Assembly (NCBI GenBank): GCA_965116865.1 | Contig: OZ220727.1 | Span: 124,001 to 188,000, forward strand | Length of the DNA: 64,000 nt | Origin: Aldehydirespirator sp965116865 | GTDB taxonomy: Bacteria; Actinomycetota; Acidimicrobiia; Acidimicrobiales; Aldehydirespiratoraceae | Direction of reading: 5' to 3' | Part shown: positions 19,601 to 28,404 of the stretch, one piece after another | Position numbering within the stretch: position 1 is the stretch's first letter | Layout of the letters: each line of letters opens with the position of its first letter | The notes under the pieces: generated by a model | Told to the model about the DNA's origin: nothing | The model's database searches: none | Seen by the model: the letters and a program-made list of their open reading frames with translations, nothing else | Made by a program: the position numbers and the translations under genes

Positions 19601-21192
19601 AGTATGCCGTTATTCCGCTCGACACGTCTCCGCCGAGTAGCCACTATCAGGTCTATTGGACTCAATGCACCGGTTCTCCGTCGGAACCCACGGAAGCCGA
19701 CTCGGCCGTGCTGGCCAGCGCGGTGGCGGGCGATGTGCCGGGCTGGTTCACCGACACCTACGGCACCGACCATGCGAAGGTCTGGGCCGCAGTCCGGGCC
19801 CTGAGCGGCGCGGGACGCACGCAAGGCGACGAGGTCCGGGTGCCGCTGGGCAAGTCGGCGCTGCTGGGTTTCATGAGCGGCATGTTCGGCGGCTACTGCT
19901 CGGCCTCCGACGCGGCCTGGTCGCTGCTGGCCAGCGACGACGGGACGATCGCCAACCCGTGGCGCGACGGCGGCTGCCGGCCCGGCAGGCCCGTCGACGC
20001 TGCCCTCACCGCCGACGACGGGGCACTGGACGCGACTTGGACTGCCGCCGACGACGGCGGGCACACCGTCACCGGCTACGAGATCCAGTGGCGCTCCGGC
20101 AGCGAGTCCTACGACGAGTCCGAGTCGTCGACCCGAAAGGCGTCCGTCACCGGCTTGAGCCACCGGATCACCGGCCTCACCAACGGCGTCTCCCATACCG
20201 TGAGGATCAGGGCCGTCAACTCTGTGGGCGTGGGCGCCTGGTCCGCCGAGATCTCCCGGATCCCCGGCACGCCCTCGGCGCCGCTCAGTCTGGCGCTGAC
20301 CCCCGGCAACAGCGTGCTCGACGTGGTCTGGCAGGCACCCTCCGACGACGGCGGGTCGGCGGTGTCGTACGAGGTGCTGTGGAAGTCCGGCAGCGAGTCC
20401 TACGACGAGACCGTGTCCTCGACCCGCAAAGCCGCCGCCACAGGCCTGAGCCACCAGATCACCGGCCTCGCCAACGGCACCCGGTACACGGTGTGCGTGC
20501 GGGCCAAGAACAGCACCGGCACCGGAGTGTGCGCCGAGAAGAGAGCGGTGGCGGCCGCTCCGAGAGCGCCGAACTCGGTGGCAGCGGTCGCCGGCGACAC
20601 CGTGGTCGACGTGAGCTGGCAGGCGCCCGCCTACAACGGCGGCCTGCCCGTGTCCGGCTACGACCTCGACTGGCGCCACCGGGGCAGAGGCGAAAGATGG
20701 GACGGCGTCGACTGGACCACGGTCACGCTCGGCGACGTGACGAGCTACCAGCTGACCGGCCGCTTCAACGGCAGCGGGGTTCAGGTGCGCGTGAGGGCCC
20801 GCAACTCCGGCGCCAGCGGCGACTGGTCGTCGCATGTGTCTGTGATCGTCGGAGCGCCCAGCGCCCCGCGCAACGTGTCGGCCGTGGCCGGAAACGGCCA
20901 GGTGACGGTGTCGTGGACCCCTCCGGCGAACACCGGCGGGCACGCGATCACCGAGTACGTGGTGCGCTACACCGCAGGCACCGACTTCGACTGGGCGCTC
21001 GGCGAGGCCAGGGTGGCGGCCACGACGGGGACGCATTCGCACACGATCACCGGTCTGACCAGCGGCCGGACGTTCAACATCATGGTCACGGCAAGCAACG
21101 GCCAATCCTTCTACAAGTATGACGACATACCGTTCAGCATCTATTGGGAGGGGGAGGGCTTGGCCGCCCTCACCAGCGCCACCCCCAGCTGA
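13636..21192 (+). CDS. Giant SLH-FnIII surface protein with two HELAH metallopeptidase-like domains (A)
   Basis: The protein has 2518 residues. Order: a basic N-terminus and export helix ending AAAQ (~1-60); three S-layer homology domains (~65-240; FSDVGGGVHAASVELLAADG, FGDVDAGAWRAGYVERLAEL, FSDVAGGVHEGNIAALAAAG); a Pro/Thr linker; about eleven fibronectin III domains (~284-1350; repeated VTGYVVQWKSG, LTNGTAYQVRVAARN). The first metallopeptidase-like domain has H1441-E-L-A-H1445 and E1484 in ELFADAL. Two FnIII domains follow, then the second such domain with H1944-E-L-A-H1948 and E1982 in EMYADAL, then four FnIII domains. HExxH plus a downstream Glu suggests zinc binding, gluzincin-like. SLH domains imply attachment to the cell envelope. 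The codons around the second HELAH are much AT-richer than the rest. Confidence 0.88.
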   Translation: MVRSYVREWVWRGCGGVCRWWRGRGVACRGCCRGLLGRVWAAVVVLVVGAAGLGVGPAAAQESGFSDVGGGVHAASVELLAADGVFEGTECGEGLFCPFELLLRRDMAVWMVRVLGEEASRVSSRFGDVDAGAWRAGYVERLAELGVTKGCRSDPLEFCPDDVVSRAQMASFLVRAFELAPASDPHGFSDVAGGVHEGNIAALAAAGVTRGCRSEPLEFCPGDSVSRAQMASFLQRGRAAGEEAEDEEDETDTGGGPGPVIGPTVGPTPIGPVPTVPPTTTVPTPPAAPRSVALQGGDAVLEASWSAPASDGGSPVTGYVVQWRLDAGVYGASSEATPTGSPHTISGLTNGARYWVRVAAVNDVGRGDWSEEADAVPATVPGRPEGVAVLRGDSEVELSWSAPANNGAAITGYVVQWKSGTQDYGAARQRTAAGSPFTVARLTNGTTYWFQVAAENGVGRSAWTDDVSATPATRPGVPQSLSAAGADSELEVSWSPPASDGGLLITEYVVQWKSGSESWDSTREATSADSSYTISGLTNGTEYQVRAAARNVVGQGDWSDDASGTPARLPGRPASVSAQRGNAELVLSWVAPDGGGLSISEYVVQWRSGTQSYGSSRQRTAAVSPYTLTGLTNGTAYSVQVAARTRLGQGPWSEEATAVPATVPARPGSVSAAPADSALAVSWVAPDGGGLSISEYVVQWKSSTQVYSSTRQATVAGSPHTVSGLTNGTEYRVRVVARNEVGLGAWSSDASGTPRGVPGAPEDLSVQRGDSGELAVSWSAPSSGSPVTGYEVQWKTAVQQWSSTSRQATASGSPHTISSLTNGTAYQVRVAALAAGGGRTWSLPVPGTPADAPAEPSGVTVRRGGSGELVVSWSAPANNGAAITGYVVQWKSGTQDYGTSRQATASSTTATLSGLTNGAVHQVRVAARNAAGQGGWSDDAEGTPAARPDKTADVSTQRGDARLAVSWSAPANNGAAITGYVVQWKSGAQVYGTSRQATASGTTHTLSGLTNGTAYQVRVAARNAAGQGDWSDDASGTPAAAPGTPGGVSVARGGSGELSVSWSVPANNGAAITGYVVQWKSGVQVYGTSRQGAASGTTHTLSGLTNGTAYQVRVAARNAVGLGDWSGDVPGTPAARPGAPGSLSADSAAPPEGDRELVLTWLPPSDTGGFDVVRYVVQWRSGADQFGTTNQSTTTDEPDPDTGLVTHSLTSLDNGAEYSVRVAAVTSIGQGDWSDVASATLYGRPAAPGLTLTVLWRRIRVDWTPPSDTGGLPVAGYRLQWKSGTQEFVLDEQRDLSVTSGLDADKFTRTFTFPLSADLVEYTFRVWAYTHDSDAGGDRRGHAATAGATPLSTPGLADHQALRGFMERTVEHYETESPWVRTAWDHISDEIIRLVAPESLPNSAGITEMSCTTTTDKLRNCTANLIEVNALFREEAEVMLHELAHVYVQTTGLPSDKVRDALGAAWLFFYDKHYASNRSLCPLELFADALVSLTMDTPTLPYYPSVCTSESAPPAQTTAVAQSVLDGEVSEWFTDNYCTATTAWAKVKSASGIGDAVQRMGRSMLVYNMQGLFGGYRSARIAAQAGYVAGNTETNPWNHTVCTIPDPEPPAGSPGAPSSFALASGNAQITASWAAPTDTGTSAITGYELQWRPEDDAYDQTAASTRKTTLGASALSHTVTGLGNERYAMRVRAVNTEGAGAWSDEVYSQPGVPGPVENVRVYELMDRLVVTWDPPADTGGAYLTDTTGGPDLMYQVKWEKDGSTAGICRTAEGLFERVLLIDIKRRVGGGCDEDLTHNDTMSIEIAATNVTDDTRCRRCTEVGYGESVEVSGTPLRYEFGVEVTTGNVIQKVVEDVLLPRYGATFPWLQTTWDYLKDYSRDRDITSNGINRGFSSTEDILGGIGFGCDHIPRNVPSLSSRLPACHWSRVELQTEVVDFLPVVVHELAHLYTLVPGISGDASPGLGLLYLGTTYTGSNCNYIEMYADALEYAVIPLDTSPPSSHYQVYWTQCTGSPSEPTEADSAVLASAVAGDVPGWFTDTYGTDHAKVWAAVRALSGAGRTQGDEVRVPLGKSALLGFMSGMFGGYCSASDAAWSLLASDDGTIANPWRDGGCRPGRPVDAALTADDGALDATWTAADDGGHTVTGYEIQWRSGSESYDESESSTRKASVTGLSHRITGLTNGVSHTVRIRAVNSVGVGAWSAEISRIPGTPSAPLSLALTPGNSVLDVVWQAPSDDGGSAVSYEVLWKSGSESYDETVSSTRKAAATGLSHQITGLANGTRYTVCVRAKNSTGTGVCAEKRAVAAAPRAPNSVAAVAGDTVVDVSWQAPAYNGGLPVSGYDLDWRHRGRGERWDGVDWTTVTLGDVTSYQLTGRFNGSGVQVRVRARNSGASGDWSSHVSVIVGAPSAPRNVSAVAGNGQVTVSWTPPANTGGHAITEYVVRYTAGTDFDWALGEARVAATTGTHSHTITGLTSGRTFNIMVTASNGQSFYKYDDIPFSIYWEGEGLAALTSATPS

Positions 21193-21357
21193 GCAGGCCC
21201 GGCTCCGCGGGAAGCGGGAGGCGGCGTCCGGTCGAGTCGGTCGGGCTTCGCTGAGCCGGTTCGGTCATCGTGCAGCAGCAGGAGGCCCGGGCGTGCCGCT
21301 GCCCGGATGAGCTGCGGGCTTCGTCGAGCGGGGCCGGCACCGGTAGCCTCGCGAGCC

Positions 21358-22554
<1,197 letters not shown>

Positions 22555-22633
22555 CAGACTTGTCGGGAACTGGCAGCGCAGGGTCCTGTCCCAAGCGCTC
22601 GCGGCTGCCGGTTCCGCTCATGAGGAGCACGCG

Positions 22634-24388
22634 GTGAGCGTCTCGGGCCCGAGCATGACCCGCCGGGGATTCCGGCTGATCATGCGGTCGGTGCGGGCCC
22701 ACCCCGGCCCCCACGCGGTAGCCATGGTCGGGGCGCTGGGATTCGTGGCGGCCACGGTGGGCGCCGCCTGGCTGCTGGGCTGGATCACCGACGAGGTGAT
22801 CCTGGACGACCGCGACCGGAGATCCGGCTCGGTGGTGGCGGCCGCGGCCGTGCTGGGCGTGGCCGTCGCGGGCGGCCTGTCGGTCGTGCTGCGGCGCTGG
22901 TTCCTGGCCATGGCGGAACTGCGCACCCAGCGGGACTGGCGCCGCGGCCTGCTGCACCGCTACCTGGACCTTCCCATGGAGTTCCATCGCCGCCGCGCCG
23001 CCGGCGAGCTGCTCGCCCACGCCGACGCCGACGTCAGTGCAGCCACCATGGTGCTCAAGCCGCTGGCCTTCGCTCTCAGCGTGATGGTGCTGGTGGCAGT
23101 CACGCTCGCGGTGCTGTTCACCGCCCATCCGCTGCTGGCGCTCATTGCGGCCGTCCTGTTCCCCACGCTGGCGGTGGTGTCGAGGCTCTACACGAGGCGG
23201 GTGGAGCTGCCTTCCGCCGAGGTGCAGCGCAGAGTGGGCGAAGTGTCCGCCGTCGCGCACGAGAGCTTCGACGGCGCGGCGATGGTCAAGACACTGGGAC
23301 GGGAGCGCTTCGAGGTGGAGCGCATGGTCGCCGCCTCCGAGCGGCTGCGTGGCGCCCGGCTGAGGGTCGGCCGCATGCGGGGCACGTTCGAGCCGGTCAT
23401 AGAAGCGCTGCCCACCACGGGCGCCGTCGTCCTGCTGCTGGTGGGGGCCTGGCTGGTCGACCGCGGCTCGGCCACCCCCGGCGACCTCGTGCTGTCCGCC
23501 ACCCTGTTCTCGCTGCTGGCCATGCCGTTGATCATCGTCGGCTTCTTCATGGAGGAGATGCCCCGGTCCGTGGTGTCGCTGGAGCGGGTGGACGGCGTGC
23601 TCGACGAACGCCTGCCCGAGCCGGCCCGACCCCCTGGCGGAGGCCGGCCGCTGCCTTGCGGCCCGCTGGGCCTGGAGATCGACGACCTCGCGGCGGGCTA
23701 CGGGTCGAATCTCGTGCTCGACGGCCTGTCGCTGGCGGTCCGGCCCGGCGAGACCGTGGCCCTCGTCGGGGCCACCGGCGCAGGCAAGACGACCCTGCTG
23801 GAGACCGTCGCCGGCCTCAACCCGCCGCGCCGGGGCTCGATCCGCATCTCGGGCGTGGAGGCCGCTCGGGTGGCGCCCGAGGAGTTGCACGCCGCGGTGG
23901 CGCTGGTGTTCCAGGAGCCGTTCCTGTTCGCCGACTCCGTCGCCGAGAACGTGCTGCTGCGATGGGAGGGCGCCGGCGGCGGACTGCTGCCAGCGCTCGA
24001 GTCGGCCGCCGCCCGCGAGTTCGTCGATGCCCTGCCGCAGGGAGCGGCCACAGTGGTCGGCGAGCGGGGAGTGACCCTGTCGGGCGGGCAGCGCCAGCGG
24101 ATCGCTCTCGCAAGAGCTTTGGCGCGCGCGCCTCGACTGCTCATGCTCGACGACGCCACCAGCGCGGTGGATCCCGTCGTCGAAGGCAGGATCCTGGCCA
24201 ACCTGCGCCGTGACTTGGAATGCACCGTGCTCGTGGTAGCCCATCGGCTGTCGACCATCGAGCTCGCCGACCGGGTCGCCTACCTGGTCGGCGGGCGCAT
24301 CGTCGCCACCGGCGGCCATGCCGACCTGCTGGCCCGCGACGACTACCGGGCCCTGGTGTCCGCCTACGAGCGGACAGCCGACGTATGA
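22634..24388 (+). CDS. ABC exporter subunit (TM-NBD half-transporter), degenerate Walker B
   Basis: This 584-residue half-transporter starts at GTG 22634. Residues ~20-320 hold six membrane helices. The nucleotide-binding domain has Walker A GATGAGKTT, Q-loop FQEPFLF, signature LSGGQRQR, Walker B LLMLDDATSAVD and H-loop AHRLST. The usual catalytic Glu after Walker B is Asp (DD instead of DE). This is typical of one partner in heterodimeric exporters with a degenerate ATP site. Its TGA stop overlaps ATG of a small repeat-encoded frame (ATGA), and the second half-transporter follows, so the pair is probably translated together. The cargo is unknown. Confidence 0.9.
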   Translation: MSVSGPSMTRRGFRLIMRSVRAHPGPHAVAMVGALGFVAATVGAAWLLGWITDEVILDDRDRRSGSVVAAAAVLGVAVAGGLSVVLRRWFLAMAELRTQRDWRRGLLHRYLDLPMEFHRRRAAGELLAHADADVSAATMVLKPLAFALSVMVLVAVTLAVLFTAHPLLALIAAVLFPTLAVVSRLYTRRVELPSAEVQRRVGEVSAVAHESFDGAAMVKTLGRERFEVERMVAASERLRGARLRVGRMRGTFEPVIEALPTTGAVVLLLVGAWLVDRGSATPGDLVLSATLFSLLAMPLIIVGFFMEEMPRSVVSLERVDGVLDERLPEPARPPGGGRPLPCGPLGLEIDDLAAGYGSNLVLDGLSLAVRPGETVALVGATGAGKTTLLETVAGLNPPRRGSIRISGVEAARVAPEELHAAVALVFQEPFLFADSVAENVLLRWEGAGGGLLPALESAAAREFVDALPQGAATVVGERGVTLSGGQRQRIALARALARAPRLLMLDDATSAVDPVVEGRILANLRRDLECTVLVVAHRLSTIELADRVAYLVGGRIVATGGHADLLARDDYRALVSAYERTADV

Positions 24389-24696
24389 ACGCGGCCGGCG
24401 CTTCTGAGACCGGTGTCGATTCTGCGGCCGGTGTTTCGGGGTTTGGTGTCGGTCCGGGTGTTGTCGGTCCGGTCGGTGTCGATTCTGTGTCGGGTGTTTC
24501 GGGGTTTGGTGTCGGTCCGGGTGTTGTCGGTCCGGTCGGTGTCGATTCTGTGTCGGGTGTTTCGGGGTTTGGTGTCGGTCCGGGTGTTGTCGGTCCGGTC
24601 GGTGTCGATTCTGTGTCGGGTGTTTCGGGGTTTGGTGTCGGTCCGGGTGTTGTCGGTCCGGTCGGTGTCGATTCTGCGGCCGGTGTTTCGGGGTGA
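24385..24696 (+). CDS. 103-residue repeat-encoded frame linking the two ABC genes
   Basis: ATG 24385 overlaps the stop of the first ABC gene (ATGA). The TGA at 24694-24696 overlaps the GTG start of the second (GTGA). The product is made of 21-residue units (GVDSVSGVSGFGVGPGVVGP plus V) rich in Gly, Val and Ser. Nothing resembles a folded domain, so it may not be a functional protein. Its perfect coupling to both neighbours suggests that its translation carries ribosomes from one transporter gene to the next. Confidence 0.45.
   Translation: MNAAGASETGVDSAAGVSGFGVGPGVVGPVGVDSVSGVSGFGVGPGVVGPVGVDSVSGVSGFGVGPGVVGPVGVDSVSGVSGFGVGPGVVGPVGVDSAAGVSG
24418..24690. repeat. 63-bp tandem array between the ABC genes
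   Basis: Unit starts (GATTCTG) are at 24418, 24481, 24544, 24607 and 24670, exactly 63 bp apart. 63 is divisible by three, so the small frame is preserved. Confidence 0.97.
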
Positions 24697-26681
24697 CCGA
24701 TCCCGACGCGGCGGCCGATCTGGCTGTGCATGGCGGCGAGGCCGAGCCGGGCGCCGAGCCGGTCGGGGCGCGGCGGGTGACGTCGCCGGGCTCGTGGAGT
24801 CATCGACGATCAGCCGAGCCGGGCGCCGAGCCGGTCGGGGCGCAGCGAGGCCGGAGACGGGCTGGATCGGGCCGCTGCCGCCGCGACGAGCCGGGCGAAG
24901 AACCGGTGGGGGCGGGGCGCATCCTGCGTCGGGGCCTGGCCGCCAGCGACGAACTGCGCCGCGGCCTCGGCGTCACCGTGTCGGTGGCTCTGCTGGCCGC
25001 GGCGGGACGGCTCATCGTGCCCATCCTGGTGCAGCTCGTGCTCGACCACGGCGTGCTCGGCCCGGGCGGCTACCGGCCCGCTGTCGTGTGGACGCTGTCG
25101 GCGGGCGCGCTGGGGGTGCTGCTCACCATGATGGCCGCGAGCCGGGTCGCGTACATCCGTCTGGTCGAGACGGCGGAGTCGGTGCTGCTGTCGCTGCGGG
25201 TGAGGGTCTTCGAGCACGTCCACCGGCTCAGCGTCGCCACCCACGCCGAGTCGCGCCGCGGCGTTCTGGTGGCCAGGGTCACCAGCGACATCGAGGCGCT
25301 CGCCATGTTCATGCAGTGGGGCGCGATGTCGTGGATCGTCAACCCGGTGCTGATCGTGGGGACGCTCGCGGCGATGGCGTGGTACAGCTGGCAGCTGACG
25401 CTGCTGGTGCTGGCCGTGCATCTTCCCTTGGCGCCGTTCCTGCGGTGGGTGCAGCGGCGGCAGCTGGCCGCCTACACCGAGGTCCGTGACCGGGTGGCCG
25501 ACACTATGGGCCACGCGAGCGAGGCGGTGGCCGCCGCGGCCGTCATCCGCTCCTACGGCTACACCGATGCGATGCGGGACCGCCTCGACGCGGCCGTCGA
25601 GCGCCAGTACCGGTCCCAGCTCGGCGCCCACAAGTGGTTCACGGTGATGCTGCCCGGCGTCGAGCTGGTGTCGGCTCTGGCTCTGGCCGCGGTGATCGTG
25701 GTCGGGGTGCGGCACGCCGGCGGGCTCGGTCTGGGCGTGGGCGGGCTGGTGGCCTTCGTGTTCCTGGTGCGGCTGCTGATCCGCCCGATCGCCGAGCTCG
25801 GCGAGGTGTTCGACCACACCCAGACCGCGCTGGCGGCCTGGTGGAAGATCCTGGGCGTGCTCGACATGGAGGTAGACGTGCCCGAACCGGAGTCCGGCGC
25901 AGCCGAAGACTTGCCTCGGGGCCCTCTGCCGGTCGAGGTCCGGTCGGTGGATTTCGCCTACCGCACGGGTGGTCCGGTGCTGCGAGGCGTCGACGTGTCG
26001 ATCCCGGCGGACGCGAATGTGGCCGTGGTCGGCGAGACCGGCTCGGGCAAGACCACCTTCGCCCGGTTGCTGGCCCGGCTGGCGGACCCCGTCGCCGGCG
26101 AGGTCGTGGTCGGCGGTGCGGACCTGCGGGAGGTCGCGCCCGAGGCCCGTCGGCGGAGCATTCGCATGGTCCCCCAGGACGGCTTCCTGTTCGCGGCCAC
26201 CATCGAGGAGAACATCCGCTACGGACGCCCCGGCGCCACCGCGGCCGACGCGGCCGCCGCCATCGACGAACTGGGTCTGCGGCAGTGGCTGGACGGCCTG
26301 CCCTCGGGCATGCAGACCCAGGTCGGCCAGCGGGGTGGCCGCCTCTCGGTCGGCGAGCGCCAGCTGGTGGCGCTCGCCAGGGCCCAGGCAGCCGATCCGG
26401 GCCTGCTGATCCTGGACGAGGCCACCTCGGCCGTGGATCCCGAGACCGAGGAGGCCCTGGCCGCGGCCATGGCCCACCTGGCGGTGGGCCGCACCACGGT
26501 GTCGGTGGCCCACCGGCTGAGCACCGCGGAGCGAGCCGACCTGGTGATGGTGTTCGACGCGGGCCGAGTCGTCGAGCAGGGCACCCATCACGACCTGGTC
26601 GCCGCGGGCGGCGTGTACGCCCGGCTGCACGAGTCGTGGGTGGGAAGCACCCGCGGCGCCACGCCCGGCCGAGCCGTCTAG
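24693..26681 (+). CDS. ABC exporter subunit (TM-NBD half-transporter), canonical ATP site partner
   Basis: This 662-residue protein starts at GTG 24693. About 90 extra cytosolic residues at the N-terminus contain three diverged copies of an AEPGAEPVGA element, one every 24 residues. Six membrane helices follow (LLAAAGRLIVPILVQLVL, LGVLLTMMAASRVAYI, VLIVGTLAAMAWYSW and others). The nucleotide-binding domain has Walker A GETGSGKTT, VPQDGFLF, the atypical signature LSVGERQL, Walker B LLILDEATSAVD with the catalytic Glu, and AHRLST. With the degenerate first subunit this forms an asymmetric heterodimer. The substrate (lipid, peptide or drug) cannot be inferred. Confidence 0.9.
   Translation: MTDPDAAADLAVHGGEAEPGAEPVGARRVTSPGSWSHRRSAEPGAEPVGAQRGRRRAGSGRCRRDEPGEEPVGAGRILRRGLAASDELRRGLGVTVSVALLAAAGRLIVPILVQLVLDHGVLGPGGYRPAVVWTLSAGALGVLLTMMAASRVAYIRLVETAESVLLSLRVRVFEHVHRLSVATHAESRRGVLVARVTSDIEALAMFMQWGAMSWIVNPVLIVGTLAAMAWYSWQLTLLVLAVHLPLAPFLRWVQRRQLAAYTEVRDRVADTMGHASEAVAAAAVIRSYGYTDAMRDRLDAAVERQYRSQLGAHKWFTVMLPGVELVSALALAAVIVVGVRHAGGLGLGVGGLVAFVFLVRLLIRPIAELGEVFDHTQTALAAWWKILGVLDMEVDVPEPESGAAEDLPRGPLPVEVRSVDFAYRTGGPVLRGVDVSIPADANVAVVGETGSGKTTFARLLARLADPVAGEVVVGGADLREVAPEARRRSIRMVPQDGFLFAATIEENIRYGRPGATAADAAAAIDELGLRQWLDGLPSGMQTQVGQRGGRLSVGERQLVALARAQAADPGLLILDEATSAVDPETEEALAAAMAHLAVGRTTVSVAHRLSTAERADLVMVFDAGRVVEQGTHHDLVAAGGVYARLHESWVGSTRGATPGRAV
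24741..24915. repeat. Three diverged 72-bp units inside the second ABC gene
   Basis: GCCGAGCCGGGCGCCGAGCC occurs at 24741 and 24813, with a diverged form (GACGAGCCGGGCGAAGAACC) at 24885. All are spaced exactly 72 bp, or 24 codons. Confidence 0.85.
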
Positions 26682-26731
26682 CGCGGCGTCCTCTCAACGA
26701 ACGTTCGCCTTCGTGACCGTGATGGACGTCG

Positions 26732-26950
26732 ATCGCGGCGCGCAAGAGCGGGAGCGACCTAGACGGGGGTGAACAGCGTCTCGGGCTGAGGATCGCGGCG
26801 CGCAAGAGCGGCAGCGGCGCTGTAGACGGATCGCTGTCTGTCGAGACTGCCGAATCGCGGCGCGCAAGAGCGGCAGCGACACTGTAGACGGATCGCTGTC
26901 TGTCGAGACTGCCGAATCGCGGCGCGCAAGAGCGGCAGCGACACTGCCGA
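26732..26950. repeat. 60-62-bp tandem array before mdh
   Basis: Units beginning ATCGCGGCGCGCAAGAGCGG start at 26732, 26792, 26854 and 26916 (60, 62, 62 bp). The array fills the gap between the ABC operon and malate dehydrogenase. Confidence 0.94.
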
Positions 26951-27087
26951 ACCCGATGCGCTTGCGAACAATCCGCGCTCGCTCTTGGCCACCACAGAGG
27001 TGGTCGACCGCTTGAAGTTCGGCGGGACGCCCACAGAACAGGTCCTGGAGGCTGCTGTACGGGCTGGCAGCGGCTACCGTGCCGGCC

Positions 27088-28074
27088 ATGCACGACCCAG
27101 TGAGAGTGGCCGTCACCGGAGCGGCCGGCCAGATCGGCTACAGCCTGTTGTTCCGCATCGCCTCGGGGGTGATGCTCGGCCCTGACCAGCCTGTGATCCT
27201 GCAGATGCTGGAGATCCCCCCGGCCATGGACGCCCTGCGGGGCGTGGCCATGGAGCTAGACGACTGCGCCTTCGGACTGCTGGCCCGGACGGTGCTCAGC
27301 GACGATCCCGAAGAGGCCTTCGACGGTGCCCAGTTAGCGTTGCTGGTGGGCTCGCGGCCTCGTACCAAGGGCATGGAGCGCAAGGACCTGCTGGAGGCCA
27401 ACGGTGCCATCTTCACCGTGCAGGGCCGGGCTCTGGCCGCCCGCGCCGCGGCCGACCTGCGGGTGCTGGTGGTCGGCAACCCGGCAAACACCAACTGCCT
27501 GATCGCCATGAACAACGCCCCCGGCGTGCCCCGTGAGCGGTTCACGGCCATGACCCGCCTCGACCACAACCGGGCCAAGGCCCAGATCGCTGCCCGCGTC
27601 GGCGCCGCCGTGGGCGACGTCCGAAGGATGACCGTCTGGGGAAACCACTCCGCCACCCAGTACCCCGACCTGTTCCACTGCGAGGTGGACGGTCGCAGCG
27701 CCGCCGGCCTCGTCGACGACCAGGAGTGGCTCACGGGAGCGTTCATACCCACCGTGCAGCAGCGGGGCGCGGCCATCATCGAGGCCCGGGGCGCGTCGTC
27801 GGCGGCCTCCGCGGCCAACGCGGCTGTCGATCACATGCACGACTGGATGCTGGGCACGCCGCCGGGCGACTGGGTGTCTATGGCGGTTCCCTCCGACGGA
27901 AGCTACGGCGTGCCCGAGGGGCTGATCTCGTCGTTCCCCGCCACTTGCGCGGGCGGCGAGTACCAGATCGTGGGCGGCTTGGAGATCGACGGCTTCTCGC
28001 GCGCCCGCATCGACGCCTCCGTTGCCGAGCTGGTCGCTGAACGCGACACGGTCGCCTCGCTCGGCCTCATCTAG
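27088..28074 (+). CDS. mdh: Malate dehydrogenase
   Basis: This 328-residue protein reversibly oxidises malate to oxaloacetate with NAD. The Rossmann motif is VTGAAGQIGYSLLFRIASG. It has the active-site loop SRPRTKGMERKDLL, the NAD/substrate stretch VVGNPANTN, the Asp-Arg region RLDHNRAKAQIA and the catalytic His in WGNHSATQYPD. These mark the cytosolic-type (MDH2) group common in Actinobacteria. ATG 27088 was preferred over GTG 27079 because TACCGT lies seven bases before it, consistent with leaderless transcription. With icd upstream, two TCA-cycle enzymes lie on either side of the ABC genes. Confidence 0.95.
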   Translation: MHDPVRVAVTGAAGQIGYSLLFRIASGVMLGPDQPVILQMLEIPPAMDALRGVAMELDDCAFGLLARTVLSDDPEEAFDGAQLALLVGSRPRTKGMERKDLLEANGAIFTVQGRALAARAAADLRVLVVGNPANTNCLIAMNNAPGVPRERFTAMTRLDHNRAKAQIAARVGAAVGDVRRMTVWGNHSATQYPDLFHCEVDGRSAAGLVDDQEWLTGAFIPTVQQRGAAIIEARGASSAASAANAAVDHMHDWMLGTPPGDWVSMAVPSDGSYGVPEGLISSFPATCAGGEYQIVGGLEIDGFSRARIDASVAELVAERDTVASLGLI

Positions 28075-28113
28075 GCGCAGCGCGGGCAGTTGAGAGCCGG
28101 TCGTTCCGCAGCG

Positions 28114-28275
28114 GTGCTGCGCCCGGCCTCGATCGCAGCGTTCACGAGCCTGCGACTGGCTCTCGATGCGCTCGAGCGCTTGGTGGGGTGCTGCGCCCGG
28201 CCTCGATCGCAGCGTTCACGAGCCTGCGACTGGCTCTCGATGCGCTCGAGCGCTTGGTGGGGTGCTGCGCCCGGC
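28114..28275. repeat. 74-bp tandem array after mdh
   Basis: GTGCTGCGCCCGG starts at 28114, 28188 and 28262, each 74 bp apart. Two full units and a partial one are present. Confidence 0.93.
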
Positions 28276-28282
28276 GAGGCGG

Positions 28283-28334
28283 CAGACTGCTGCTGCGCTC
28301 GGCTCTTGCTGCGCGGGCGCTGATGCGGCAGACG
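28283..28334. other. Two decayed promoter-like units upstream of surface gene B
   Basis: CAGACT (28283-28288) and CAGACG (28329-28334) each follow a stretch resembling the 17-bp spacer of the functional promoter; the second reads TTGCTG, 17 bp, CAGACG. Neither is followed by a start codon at the right distance. Confidence 0.5.
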
Positions 28335-28366
28335 GTGGCCCGGTGCCTCGAGATGGTGGCCTTCGC

Positions 28367-28395
28367 TTGCAACGCGGGCGTTGAGGTGGTAGACT
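28367..28395 (+). promoter_or_regulatory. Leaderless-type promoter of surface protein B
   Basis: TTGCAA (28367-28372), 17 bp, TAGACT (28390-28395), then nine bases to ATG 28405. The layout matches that of paralogues A and C, with the spacer ending in GAGGTGG. Confidence 0.75.
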
Positions 28396-28404
28396 GGCGG
28401 GTCT

